Assembly (NCBI RefSeq): GCF_000144695.1
Contig: NC_014378.1
Span: forward strand, 842,781 to 906,780
Reading direction: 5' to 3'
From: Acetohalobium arabaticum DSM 5501
Lineage (GTDB): Bacteria; Bacillota; Halanaerobiia; Halobacteroidales; Acetohalobiaceae
Length of the DNA stretch: 64,000 nt
Below the pieces are notes generated by a model. That model made no database searches, was not told where the DNA came from, and was given only the letters and a program-made list of their open reading frames with translations. The first letter of the stretch is position 1. The number at the start of each line of letters is the position of its first letter. Below are positions 34,197 through 43,054 of this stretch, piece after piece. Made by a program: the position numbers and the translations under genes.

Positions 34197-34936
34197 ATCA
34201 TATTGATATATTGTGTCACTTTCCATTTGCAGCTAATATAGTTTCTTTCATGATATTGCAGATTATAGTCAACAAATCTCTTACGCTTGCCATTCGTTCG
34301 ACGTCCTGTCTCACTCATTCTCAAAAACTGACTCTCCACCATCCATGGTTCCGAGTCAGTTTTAAGAGTCGCTCCAGAGAAATGTTGACTATTTGTAATC
34401 CAAAATAAATTATCATGCACTTAGAGTAACTTCCATTGGTAATGATACCTTATTACAGATGGTCAATATGTGTCCAGAGCAACTCTTAAAAACAGTTTGG
34501 AGCCATGGAGGGTCCGCAGGATTATTAATCCTTGCTCCTAGCCTTGTAAATTAGAGAAATAATACTGTTTTTTTGCTTCATGAGTTTCTCCCATAGCCAG
34601 TATTGGTCTTTATGCTGGCTATGCGGAAAACTGTTTTTTGACAGTGAGCGAAACAGGACGTTGAGCGAACGACAAGCGGCGGATACATATTGACTATTTA
34701 TAGCACAGAATTTTCATTAATCTGATTTTAAACGCTTCCTTAGATAATTTTGCACAATTTAGTTGATATCTTGCAAAAAGCGACTTTAAAGCAGCCCCAA
34801 AAGAGAAAATGGCTAACATATAAAGTAGGGTATTCAAACAGTAGCTCTAAGGTTAATTTATTGCTAATTAATCAGGGCTGATTTTCGGAGCGTTTGCAAG
34901 ATATCAACTCTAAACTGCAACAATATATCAATATTC
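34197..34936. repeat. Nested inverted-repeat block, no gene
   Basis: Several stems lie inside one another. Outer pair: ATTGATATATTG near 34201 with CAATATATCAAT near 34919. Local hairpins: AGTCAACA...TGTTGACT at 34267-34390 enclosing AAAACTGACTC...GAGTCAGTTTT, ATAGCCAG...CTGGCTAT at about 34593-34622, and GTTGATATCTTGCAAA near 34762 with TTTGCAAGATATCAAC near 34904. Distant copies of GACAGGACGT and GCCATGGAGG-type segments face each other. Short frames here have no RBS and are ignored. Confidence 0.65.
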
Positions 34937-35044
34937 TTTTAAAATGAAGGATATATTGTGATTATCAGATTTATTAAAGTAATACCTTGGAAGGATTTCT
35001 CTTGTTGAAAAAGAAAATAAATCATAAATATGGAGGGGCTTATA

Positions 35045-35578
35045 GTGTTATCCTTACTTAAGAAGCGAAGAAGTATTAGAAAGTATCAGAACAGAGAAGT
35101 AGAGAATGAAAAGGTTGAGAAGTTGATTAAAGCAGCATTATTATCTCCATCCTCAAGAGGATTTGAGCCATGGGAATTCATCGTTGTTGATGATAAAGAG
35201 AGTTTAAATCAATTGGCTGATGCAAAAGAAGCTGGTTCTGCTTTTTTGGATGGAGCACCGGTAGGAATAGTTGTCTGTGCTGATCCTGAAGTAAGTGATG
35301 TCTGGATAGAAGATACATCAATTGCTTCGATTAATATTCAGTTGGCTGCGGAAGATTTGGGTTTAGGTTCTTGCTGGATTCAGATTAGGAATCGAAACCA
35401 TAGTGCTGAAAAAACCTCCAGTGAGTATGTTAAGGAAGTATTGAGTATCCCCGATAATCTTGAAGTGGAGTCAATTATTGCTATTGGCTATGCCGATGAA
35501 GAGAAACCGCCCCATAAAGAAGATGATTTAAATTACCAGAAGATATTCCGTAATTCATATGGATCTAGTAGTTATTAG
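35045..35578 (+). CDS. Nitroreductase-family protein
   Basis: About 177 residues with the nitroreductase FMN fold: KRRSIRKYQNREV at the start, LLSPSSRGFEPWEFIVV near 40, a later QLAAEDLGLGSCWIQIR segment and a SIIAIGYADEEKPP end. GTG 35045 is chosen because GGAGGGG lies 7 bases ahead. Substrate unknown. Confidence 0.88.
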   Translation: MLSLLKKRRSIRKYQNREVENEKVEKLIKAALLSPSSRGFEPWEFIVVDDKESLNQLADAKEAGSAFLDGAPVGIVVCADPEVSDVWIEDTSIASINIQLAAEDLGLGSCWIQIRNRNHSAEKTSSEYVKEVLSIPDNLEVESIIAIGYADEEKPPHKEDDLNYQKIFRNSYGSSSY

Positions 35579-35646
35579 AAATAAAAAACTATGACCGCCT
35601 CATAATAATCTTTTTTAATCACAAACTATCTTTAGAGGTGGTTTTA

Positions 35647-35880
35647 ATGAAGAATGAGCTAAATACAGATGATCTAGATTCAAGTAATGATGATGGTATT
35701 GACAGTATTAAAGAATTATGGGATGAACTTATGGATAATAATAAAACTGATGAAGAGTCTGGGTTTATTCCTGAGAATGAAGAAGAAGCAGAGAAGATGC
35801 TTGAAGAAATGAAAGAGTGCGGCTGTATAGATAGCACTAAAGAAATGAAGGAGAAGGCTAAACAAGAAAGACAAGATTAG
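35647..35880 (+). CDS. Small acidic hypothetical protein
   Basis: 77 residues, rich in Asp/Glu (DDLDSSNDDGID), helical C-terminus with one Cys pair (KECGCIDSTKEM). ATG 35647 has AGAGGTGG upstream. Family not recognised. Confidence 0.55.
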   Translation: MKNELNTDDLDSSNDDGIDSIKELWDELMDNNKTDEESGFIPENEEEAEKMLEEMKECGCIDSTKEMKEKAKQERQD

Positions 35881-35946
35881 CCGCTACTAGAGAATAACTT
35901 TTCAAGTCAGGACCACCATACAGCAGCCCTGGCTTGAAATTGATTC

Positions 35947-36039
35947 TTATAAGAAGAATAAGAAGAAGATTAGAAAGAATATAATTCCTAATCCAAGGAA
36001 GTTAATTTCAGTTTGATTGAGTTTAGCTGTATCTACCAT
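35947..36039 (-). CDS. Small 30-residue membrane protein
   Basis: Reading leftwards from ATG at 36039: MVDTAKLNQTEINFLGLG followed by a Phe/Ile/Leu helix to TAA at 35947. The RBS GGAGGA lies 8 bases upstream on the minus strand. The strong RBS and the clean polar-then-hydrophobic layout support a real small protein; no family is recognised. Confidence 0.5.
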   Translation of the reverse strand: MVDTAKLNQTEINFLGLGIIFFLIFFLFFL

Positions 36040-36227
36040 TATTTGTTCCTCCTTTCTATCTATTTCTCACTAACAATATATGTACTTTGATATAATTATG
36101 TGATTTTTATATTAAATTTAATGAAATATGTTACTAAAAGTAGATATTTAAAATAAATGATAGTATACTAATTAAGCCAGATATTTAAATGCGATTTTAA
36201 TATTTTATACTTTATCTAAAATGCCTC

Positions 36228-36266
36228 AAGAAAATTCCATCTGAATCTTTAGTTTGATTCAGGTGG
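36228..36266 (-). terminator. Terminator of the L,D-transpeptidase gene
   Basis: On the minus strand CCACCTGAATC / GATTCAGATGG is followed by AATTTTCTT, just past the stop at 36279. Confidence 0.7.
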
Positions 36267-36278
36267 AGATGAATTGTA

Positions 36279-37655
36279 TTAATCTATAACTATCACTGCA
36301 CCATTCTGGACATCCATCCAATTATAGATAAATTTTGCATGACTGGTAAAATTACGTACACACATACTGGAACGGGGGAAGGTGCCGATGGTATGAATAT
36401 ATTCTATTAGTCCAGGATCTATCTTTTCGCCATTTTCTTCTTCATAGGCTACCGGAACTCCATGAAGATAAGCTCCTCCGGAAAATCGTGTGGCAAAAGG
36501 TGCATAACCTGCAATATCCTCTGAACCTTTTTTTAAGTATTCAAAACGTTCCTTTTTTTCCAGTACTTTGTAAGCACCAGGGCTGGTTTCAAAGGAAAAA
36601 TCTCCTGGCTTTCCTGTAGTAGCCAGTGTATATGAAACCAGATTAAGGCCGTCTTCAACAAGCTTAAAAGCAGCTTGATTCTGCTGCTCATTGTCTACTA
36701 CAAGGACATGGTTTAACTGATTTAATTTAGCAGTAGAATCAATATACTGCTTTGGTATATAGAAATTTCCATCAAAAGTAGGAATATTAACATAATAGAA
36801 ATCATCTGTTTCATTTAGGATTCTTACCAACATTCCATCTGGTGCATATCTATAGTTGGCATCGGTGCTGGCTTCTTTATAAGCCGGAGCACTGTGGTAA
36901 ACTCTATATCCTTGTTCATCTACTGCAGAATCTCCTTTTTGGGGAGGAGCGCCATTTTGATTTTTGTAATTACTAATATAGTGTAGAGCTCCCTCTGCTA
37001 CCTCTTGTCTTAAGTTATTGACGGCATTCTGCATTTTATCAAAACGAAATTTTCGGGTAAGACCGGTTGTAGAGTGTAGGTAACCTTCATAAATTTGATT
37101 ATCCTTTTCGATTGCAACTCTGTACCATATATTAGAACCAGCCACTTCTTCTCCGTCAACTCTCTGCAGTAGGGATACCTTATCCAAATTTTCCACTCGG
37201 ACTACAGTAGTAGTGGCAGGGTCCGGATTTTCTTTAATTTCAGCACCATTTTCTTCTGTTACTAGAAAATAATTATAGGAAATATCATAAGAAAAATACT
37301 GGAGTGCTCTATTAATAGTTTCCGGTAAGCGAGAATCATATTGATGAAGTACGGTATTTTTTCTTTTAGGATTAATCTTTTTTAGAACCTGTGTTGTTTT
37401 TTGGGAGTTGAGAGCTAAAACATCATTTTTTTCTTGTGATAGATTTTGAGTAATCCTGAAATCATCTTCGATATTAAATGCATTTATATTCTCTTCCACA
37501 TTCTCTAACTCAGTTTTGGTTAGCCTATCTTCTTGGGCGTGATCTTCTGTTTGCTGTTTAGGAACTTCATCGGGAGACATATTTATGAAATAGGCATAAC
37601 CTGATAGAGCAACAACTAATAGAAGTATAAAAATATAAGTAATTTTTCTATTCAT
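36279..37655 (-). CDS. L,D-transpeptidase (YkuD) with SH3-like region
   Basis: 458 residues anchored by an N-terminal helix (about 5-25, IFILLLVVALSGYAYF). The middle holds SH3-like repeats; the C-terminal 110 residues are a YkuD domain: LATTGKPGDFSFETSPGAY, then YLHGVP and the catalytic GTFPRSSMCVRNF with Cys. It forms 3-3 peptidoglycan cross-links or anchors proteins to the wall on the outer face of the inner membrane. Confidence 0.86.
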   Translation of the reverse strand: MNRKITYIFILLLVVALSGYAYFINMSPDEVPKQQTEDHAQEDRLTKTELENVEENINAFNIEDDFRITQNLSQEKNDVLALNSQKTTQVLKKINPKRKNTVLHQYDSRLPETINRALQYFSYDISYNYFLVTEENGAEIKENPDPATTTVVRVENLDKVSLLQRVDGEEVAGSNIWYRVAIEKDNQIYEGYLHSTTGLTRKFRFDKMQNAVNNLRQEVAEGALHYISNYKNQNGAPPQKGDSAVDEQGYRVYHSAPAYKEASTDANYRYAPDGMLVRILNETDDFYYVNIPTFDGNFYIPKQYIDSTAKLNQLNHVLVVDNEQQNQAAFKLVEDGLNLVSYTLATTGKPGDFSFETSPGAYKVLEKKERFEYLKKGSEDIAGYAPFATRFSGGAYLHGVPVAYEEENGEKIDPGLIEYIHTIGTFPRSSMCVRNFTSHAKFIYNWMDVQNGAVIVID

Positions 37656-37769
37656 AGTTATCTCCTTTCTTATGTTTATCTTTAATTTCTATAAAATAGT
37701 TTTTATTATTATAAGCTATCAACAATAATATCATACATAATAAGCACCTTATTTGAATTTGACCTACTC

Positions 37770-38300
37770 CCCGCCCGTTCCTATCGTCACGAACGAGGAT
37801 TCTTATTGGGTATAATCCAACTTCCTAACCAATGTTACGGTGGAAACTAGCATTACAATTGGAGCAATCAAAGTTTCTATCACTTGGTTTGTGTTGATAA
37901 CCGCATTTAGGACAGGTTTGACTGGTGTAGCTTTCATCTATAAATTTAACTTTAATACCTATTGATTTAGCTTGATATTTTATCATATCTGTCAATTGTC
38001 TAAATACCCACTGGTGCATTTTTTGATTATCTTTAGTGCCGAAGTTTATATTTTCCCTAATCCCTTTTATATCACCAACAACTATTGTAGAAACTTCTCT
38101 CTTTAGGCAAAAACTAATAAGATGGCTTGCGTATTTTTTCAACACATCCATAACTTTGTTTTTGCTTTTAGAGAGCAACTTCTTTTTAGCTCGGTTTAAC
38201 TTTTTCCAACGGTTAGAGTATTTTTGGCACCTAGATATCTTTTCTTGCAGTTTAGCTAACTCTTTATTTCTAAATCGAATAAAAGAATTTAATTTTCAAA
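37770..38300 (-). pseudogene. Broken IS605-type tnpB (C-terminal half)
   Basis: The minus-strand frame is open from about 38297 to 37828. It shows STIVVGDIKGIRENI, then YTSQTCPKCGYQHKPSDRNF and CSNCNASFHRNIG, so the zinc finger is intact here, unlike the element at 31558. It is 5'-truncated (a stop at about 38300) and a 3' frameshift ends it early; the expected continuation is visible in another frame. A CGTTC...GAACG hairpin and GGAGTAGGTCAAAT at 37765-37795 look like the element's right end. Confidence 0.75.
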
Positions 38301-38456
38301 CTCGGGGTATCATATAACAGTCTTGGTCTGAAATTGATTTTTGTTTTTTAAGAGGTATTTGTTCATTTAGATTTTTTCGTTGAAGTAATTTTTCGCCCAT
38401 TTTATGCAGGAAATAATAGGATAGTATAGAATTAAATTACTAGAGATAAATTGCTG

Positions 38457-38521
38457 TTTCGAAAACCTCCGGGTGTTTCGTGCAAGAATCAGTTTTCGAA
38501 ATAATTCCGGTGGTTTCGAAA
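38457..38521. repeat. 16-base inverted repeat
   Basis: GTTTCGAAAACCTCCGG faces CCGGTGGTTTCGAAAG across about 32 bases, with two further TTTCG units inside. A structured element of unknown role. Confidence 0.5.
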
Positions 38522-38575
38522 GTATGAAGGTCTATGAAGCCCGTCAGCATAGGATTGGAATTTTCATTTTGGTGC

Positions 38576-38687
38576 GATTACAATGACTACTCCATTAAGT
38601 AGGAGACTGAAAGATCTGTAGTAATGACATGAAGCTTCATCAAGAATTGGATTACGATGACTACTCCGTAAGCTAGGAGACTGAAAG
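38576..38687. CRISPR. Two-repeat CRISPR-like relic
   Basis: Repeats at 38576-38613 and 38650-38687 (38 bases each, 5 differences) separated by a 36-base unique segment. Each has a CTCC...GGAG inner palindrome and ends in GAGACTGAAAG, the usual shape of a CRISPR repeat end. The repeat is unrelated to the array at 50032. A terminator follows directly. Confidence 0.5.
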
Positions 38688-38692
38688 AATTT

Positions 38693-38733
38693 TGATGGCT
38701 AATCTCTCATTAAGAGGGGTTAGTCATTTTTTT
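38693..38733 (+). terminator. Terminator after the CRISPR-like relic
   Basis: TGGCTAATCTC / GAGGGGTTAGTCA stem followed by TTTTTTT. Confidence 0.75.
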
Positions 38734-38861
38734 ATGAAAATTTAATTTTTTCATGCCTTTCAGGGGAGTGTAAATTTAATATATCAAAACACTAGAATGA
38801 ATTAATAAAGCAAAACTATAGGGATTACTCGCTTTTTAGCATAGGAATTAACAGGGATTTA

Positions 38862-39125
38862 AAATTGGAGATATTTTGAGTTTAAGAGTTGAAGATGCAA
38901 AAAAACAAAACGCATATTGAAGTGATAGAGCAGAGAACAGGTAGGAATAAAAAACAGATAATTAATCCTCAGTTAAGAGAAGATATTGATAGCTACATTC
39001 AGGGTATGAAAGTTAGTGAGTATTTATTTCAGAGTAGGAAAGGAGATAATAAACCAATTAGTCGAGTACAAGCCTATAGAGTATTAAGAAAAGCAGTTGA
39101 TAAGATAGGAATTGAAATGACTTAA
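38862..39125 (+). pseudogene. Tyrosine recombinase middle fragment, frameshifted
   Basis: The frame from about 38862 reads GDILSLRVEDAKK and then shifts at a run of A's near 38895 to the frame THIEVIEQRTGRNKKQI and LFQSRKGDNKPISR. Together they form the central part of an integrase catalytic domain. It ends at IGIEMT before the HTLR motif. Neither end is intact. Confidence 0.7.
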
Positions 39126-39254
39126 TAAAACAAGTAGCTAAGTAGCCTAAGAAGATAATATTTCTTTCCTAGGTTTTTATTTTTTTAAAAGGTATTTATT
39201 GGTGTTTTATTTAAATTATTATACTAAGCTAAGATTCGAAAAAATTAATACTTG

Positions 39255-39293
39255 TTGACAGACAGTTGTCAAAAGGTTGTGCTATACTATATT
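39255..39293 (+). promoter_or_regulatory. Cas operon promoter with palindromic operator
   Basis: TTGACA at 39255-39260 and TTGTCA at 39266-39271 form an inverted repeat, TTGACA-N6-TGTCAA. TTGTCA with TATATT at 39288 gives a 16-base spacer, so the palindrome covers the -35 region. A regulator binding here would block transcription; the WYL protein encoded next is the obvious candidate (inference). Confidence 0.55.
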
Positions 39294-39313
39294 TGCGAAA
39301 GGAGATAGGCCAA

Positions 39314-40264
39314 GTGAAATATGATCGCTTATTGCGGTTGACTTCGCTGATAGACCATATAGCTTCGGCTCCAGGTAAAAACTTTCAATTTTATGCTGAT
39401 AAGTTTGGGGTTGCAGCTAGAACTATTAGACGTGATGTTGACACTTTAGCCGAAGCTGGACTGCCAGTAGAAACTAGTGCAGGAATTAGATTTATTAATG
39501 ATATTGAACTCCCTAATATTAACTTTACTTATAATGAAGCGTTTGCATTGATGATTGCATTATCTGAGCTGAAGAGATATACCCAATTTGATGGAGAGTT
39601 AGAGCAGGTAAAAGTCAAATTAGAAGAAGTATTTCCAGATAAATTGGCTGAAATAGCAAAGGAAATAGAGAAGCGAGTAGGGATTTATCCTAGCAGAACT
39701 GAGATAGCTACAGAAATTTCGGATAAGATGATGCCGATTATTTCTAGTTTGATTGATAATAGGAGGTTAGAAATAAAGTATTATTCTTTTAGCTCTGATG
39801 AGGTGAAGTGGCGGAAAGTCGATCCATACGGAGTATTCTTTCGGCGGCGTAGTTGGTATTTAGCTGCTTATTGTCATCTAGCAGATGAAGTTAGGACTTT
39901 TCGCTTTAGTAGAGTAAGAGAGTGGAATCATTTAAGGGAATATTTTGAGCTACCTGATGACTTTAATTTAGATGAGTATGTAACTGAGTCTTGGGAACTA
40001 ATGAAGGGAGAACCAGCAGAGATAGAAGTGAAGTTTGCTTCTGATGTAGCACAATTAATTTTAGAAACTGAATTTAATAAAGATGAGGAAAAAGAATTAC
40101 TGAAGGATGGTTCAGTGATTTATCGAGTTAAAGTTGAAGGGTGGCGAGAAATATTCTATTGGATTTTATCCTTTGGAGGTGATGCAGAAATTATAAAACC
40201 GGACTGGTTGAGGAGTAAGGCTGAAGATGAAGCAAAAAGAATGTTAAAACTATATAGTTCTTAG
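39314..40264 (+). CDS. HTH-WYL transcriptional regulator of the CRISPR-Cas locus
   Basis: 316 residues. N-terminal HTH (NFQFYADKFGVAARTIRRDV), then a WYL domain (IDNRRLEIKYYSF ... DPYGVFFRRRSWYLAAYC) and a C-terminal WCX-type region. GTG 39314 is chosen, with AAAGGAGAT upstream; the longer open frame from 39266 would start within the promoter. WYL regulators often control or sense nucleic acid in defence loci. It precedes cas10d by 11 bases, so it is co-transcribed. Confidence 0.88.
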   Translation: MKYDRLLRLTSLIDHIASAPGKNFQFYADKFGVAARTIRRDVDTLAEAGLPVETSAGIRFINDIELPNINFTYNEAFALMIALSELKRYTQFDGELEQVKVKLEEVFPDKLAEIAKEIEKRVGIYPSRTEIATEISDKMMPIISSLIDNRRLEIKYYSFSSDEVKWRKVDPYGVFFRRRSWYLAAYCHLADEVRTFRFSRVREWNHLREYFELPDDFNLDEYVTESWELMKGEPAEIEVKFASDVAQLILETEFNKDEEKELLKDGSVIYRVKVEGWREIFYWILSFGGDAEIIKPDWLRSKAEDEAKRMLKLYSS

Positions 40265-40275
40265 GAGGTGAGGTA

Positions 40276-43032
40276 ATGTCCAGTATTTTAGAGTTAGTAG
40301 CCAGTGAAGAAGATAGCTTCTGGAATGACTACTTACAAGAAGTAGCTTTTAATGGTTTAACCCCTTATTATAAGATTCAGCAATGGGGGAATAGAGAAGG
40401 AACTACCTTAGGTGAACATGTTTTAACAGGCTGTATGTTGATCCAAGAGTTAAAAGATATTTGTAATTTAACTGAATTAGAAGAAAAGATTTGTTTGGCA
40501 GCTTATACCGTTCATGATATGAATAAGATAGAGCGATTTGCTAACAAAAATATTCCGCTAAAGAAAGCAACTCTTGAAGATATTTTAATAGAATTAGAGC
40601 GAGTTAATCTAGTCAAGATTTTTCCTGAAGCTAAAGAATATATAGATGATATAACCTTTTTAGTTAGAAATCATGCTGGTAAGTTTCATGCTATGGAGGG
40701 ACTGTTAGCACCAAATAAACGAGATTTTCAATTAGGACAGGATAGACTAGAAGAGTTAGTTGAATTAATTAAAGGAGTAGATGTAGCCGATCTTTCAGAT
40801 GAATTTAGTGAAGAATATCAAAAAGATAAATTCTTATCTAAAGTTAATATTATTGCTGATAAGCAGTATCAGTTAGTTAATCATCGTTTATCAGAACATC
40901 GAGGGATTTTGACTAATCTAATTCACAATGCTGTTAACCAGTATTTACAGGAAGAATATAATTATACACCAGTTTTTGTCTATCCTAAAGGAATCTATTA
41001 TCTTACTGACGATCCAGTGAAGCTTACTCGGAATGAATTTGAAAAATTAGCTAAGCAAGTGGAAAAAGAGGTTAACAAGATAGTTAGGGGCAAATTTGCT
41101 GACTTTATAAGCTCTACTTCAACGGGAATTAAAATTGATGGGAAATGTTTAGACTTAAATGTACCATTTATAGATATGTTAGAAGTAGTTGATAATCGAA
41201 TTCACAGTAAGGGGTATGGTAGTGATCGGCATACTAAAGTCTGGAAGAAAGTACTTGAAAATGTTGACGGTTTAGATCAAGACACTACTGAGGACTATAA
41301 AGAATTCTTTGCTGCCTTAACAGATACTCCTTTTGTAGAAGAAGAGTTTCATACAGCTGAATTGATTCGAGCCTACTATAATTTTCTGCGTCTTGATCAC
41401 TTTAATTTAAATTCAGCTCAGGCCTGGAATAGGACTTACGAATTATTAGATGTTGATGAAGAAGTTCAATCTTACTTTGAATTATTGAGTGGTTTAGCTG
41501 CAATTTACTATCGTCCTTATCCATTAGCCAAGTATTTGATGGATAATGAAGATCTTAGTTATGATAAGCTATATCAATTAGTAAAAGAAAGAGGAACTGA
41601 GGTAGTAGATGAATTACAAGATGATGAAACAGATTCTTTATTTAAACGGTATATTTATCGTGTTTTAAGTATTGACCAGCAGAATTTTGTGGATCAAGAA
41701 GAATTTCAGGCTAATTTTGACTACTATTTAGATAAACCGCATAAACAGTGTTCGACTTGTGGATTGGATTATGAAGTAGATGACTGGATGGCAGGAGATG
41801 TGCCGGATAATATTAATGTTCAATTTTTCTCTAACCGATTAGCCGGCGGCGGAGGGGAGCCGAAACGTAATATCTGCAAAATCTGTAATAAGCAATTTGT
41901 GCTAGAAAAACTAAACTTTGTTGCTCATTCACAGACAGATACTTTTTACTTACACTTTTATCCTAAAGGATTTCATTCTGCTGTATTTCTTAATGCCTTC
42001 AGGCATACATTGGACAAGCTGCGGGGCGAGGATAATAGAGCAATTATGTTAAAGAATGATCAGATTATCATTGATCAATTGGATGAGAAAGTTGACCGTG
42101 ATCTGCAGTTGAAATTTAGTGAAACTAACTCTAATGGGAATCCATTACCTCGCTATTCACAGGTAGTAGGTAATATCATTACTCTGCCTTTGAATTGTCC
42201 TGGTGATAATGATACCCAGCGGTTTATTTTTGCTCTACAGCAGATTCTAATCTGGATGAGATACTTTAATTTCAGAGCAATTTTATCAAGAACTCCGATT
42301 CCGCCTTTAGCTCATAATGAATTTGATCAACTTTACTTAGATAATCTACCTTTTAATCTAAAAGGAGTGATTGGTAAGCAGAATTTAGATCATGAAGAAG
42401 TGGAAGAGCTATGGGGTGATATTAAAGATTTCTATAATATCTCGAGCCAAGTGGATGAAGGGACAGATCGCAGAAAGGTTTATGCTAAGTTATTTAGAAC
42501 AGCCAGTGACAATTTAATGGAACTTTTCTTTGTGCTGGATAGATTAATTATTCAGAAAGCAGATAGTGAAAGGGAAGAGTTGGCTATTTCTAGACGTGTT
42601 CTTGAGAAGTTAGAGAGTCTTATTTCTACTAAAGGAGGGGAAGAGATGGAATCAGCTGAAGTGATAGCTAAGTTAGGAGAATTGGCTGGTAAGTCGTATA
42701 TTAAAGGCAAGACCTTTAAGCGTAATTCACTGCTGAAACCGATTGATATCATTTTTGATTTATTAGAGCGAAAGAGTGAGTATCTGGATTTAGAGACTGT
42801 ATTTGCTACAGCTACACAGCAGATTTTTGATCATATCAAAAGAATTTCTCCTGATGATAGGCAGCCAGGAGAGACTAAGTACCAAAAGATTGAAGAGTTT
42901 GTTGCTACATTTAAAAAAGACTTACTAGAAGGCGTTTATCAAGGCAAGATTAATAATTTAATTGCTGACCAGAAGATTATAAAATCAGCTTATTTATTCT
43001 ATTACCGGAAAGCTACTAAAACAGAGGAGTAA
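40276..43032 (+). CDS. cas10d: Cas10d (Csc3), type I-D large subunit
   Basis: 918 residues, usual Cas10d length. An N-terminal HD nuclease domain shows LGEHVLTGCML with His48 and AYTVHDMNK with His80-Asp81, then a NHAGKFHAME motif. A zinc-finger region CSTCGLDYEV ... NICKICNKQF lies near residues 490-540. A GGDD cyclase motif was not found, as expected for Cas10d. It forms the type I-D effector with Csc2 and Csc1 and nicks DNA through the HD site. RBS TAGGAGGTGAGG. Confidence 0.9.
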   Translation: MSSILELVASEEDSFWNDYLQEVAFNGLTPYYKIQQWGNREGTTLGEHVLTGCMLIQELKDICNLTELEEKICLAAYTVHDMNKIERFANKNIPLKKATLEDILIELERVNLVKIFPEAKEYIDDITFLVRNHAGKFHAMEGLLAPNKRDFQLGQDRLEELVELIKGVDVADLSDEFSEEYQKDKFLSKVNIIADKQYQLVNHRLSEHRGILTNLIHNAVNQYLQEEYNYTPVFVYPKGIYYLTDDPVKLTRNEFEKLAKQVEKEVNKIVRGKFADFISSTSTGIKIDGKCLDLNVPFIDMLEVVDNRIHSKGYGSDRHTKVWKKVLENVDGLDQDTTEDYKEFFAALTDTPFVEEEFHTAELIRAYYNFLRLDHFNLNSAQAWNRTYELLDVDEEVQSYFELLSGLAAIYYRPYPLAKYLMDNEDLSYDKLYQLVKERGTEVVDELQDDETDSLFKRYIYRVLSIDQQNFVDQEEFQANFDYYLDKPHKQCSTCGLDYEVDDWMAGDVPDNINVQFFSNRLAGGGGEPKRNICKICNKQFVLEKLNFVAHSQTDTFYLHFYPKGFHSAVFLNAFRHTLDKLRGEDNRAIMLKNDQIIIDQLDEKVDRDLQLKFSETNSNGNPLPRYSQVVGNIITLPLNCPGDNDTQRFIFALQQILIWMRYFNFRAILSRTPIPPLAHNEFDQLYLDNLPFNLKGVIGKQNLDHEEVEELWGDIKDFYNISSQVDEGTDRRKVYAKLFRTASDNLMELFFVLDRLIIQKADSEREELAISRRVLEKLESLISTKGGEEMESAEVIAKLGELAGKSYIKGKTFKRNSLLKPIDIIFDLLERKSEYLDLETVFATATQQIFDHIKRISPDDRQPGETKYQKIEEFVATFKKDLLEGVYQGKINNLIADQKIIKSAYLFYYRKATKTEE

Positions 43033-43054
43033 ATCTTTAATGGGAGGTATTAAA

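Larger units (their letters stand above)
35881..36278. other. Intergenic stretch with one small minus-strand gene
   Basis: Contains a hairpin (TTCAAGTCAGG/CCTGGCTTGAA, about 35909-35939), the 30-residue gene described next, an AT-rich promoter zone and the terminator of the following minus-strand gene. Confidence 0.5.

Noticed and set aside
34184-34420. Short frames on both strands after glycerol dehydrogenase
   Set aside because: They fall in the inverted-repeat block, lack RBSs and have no protein-like pattern.
38036-38317. 93-residue plus-strand frame opposite the broken tnpB
   Set aside because: Shadow of the tnpB fragment; no RBS.
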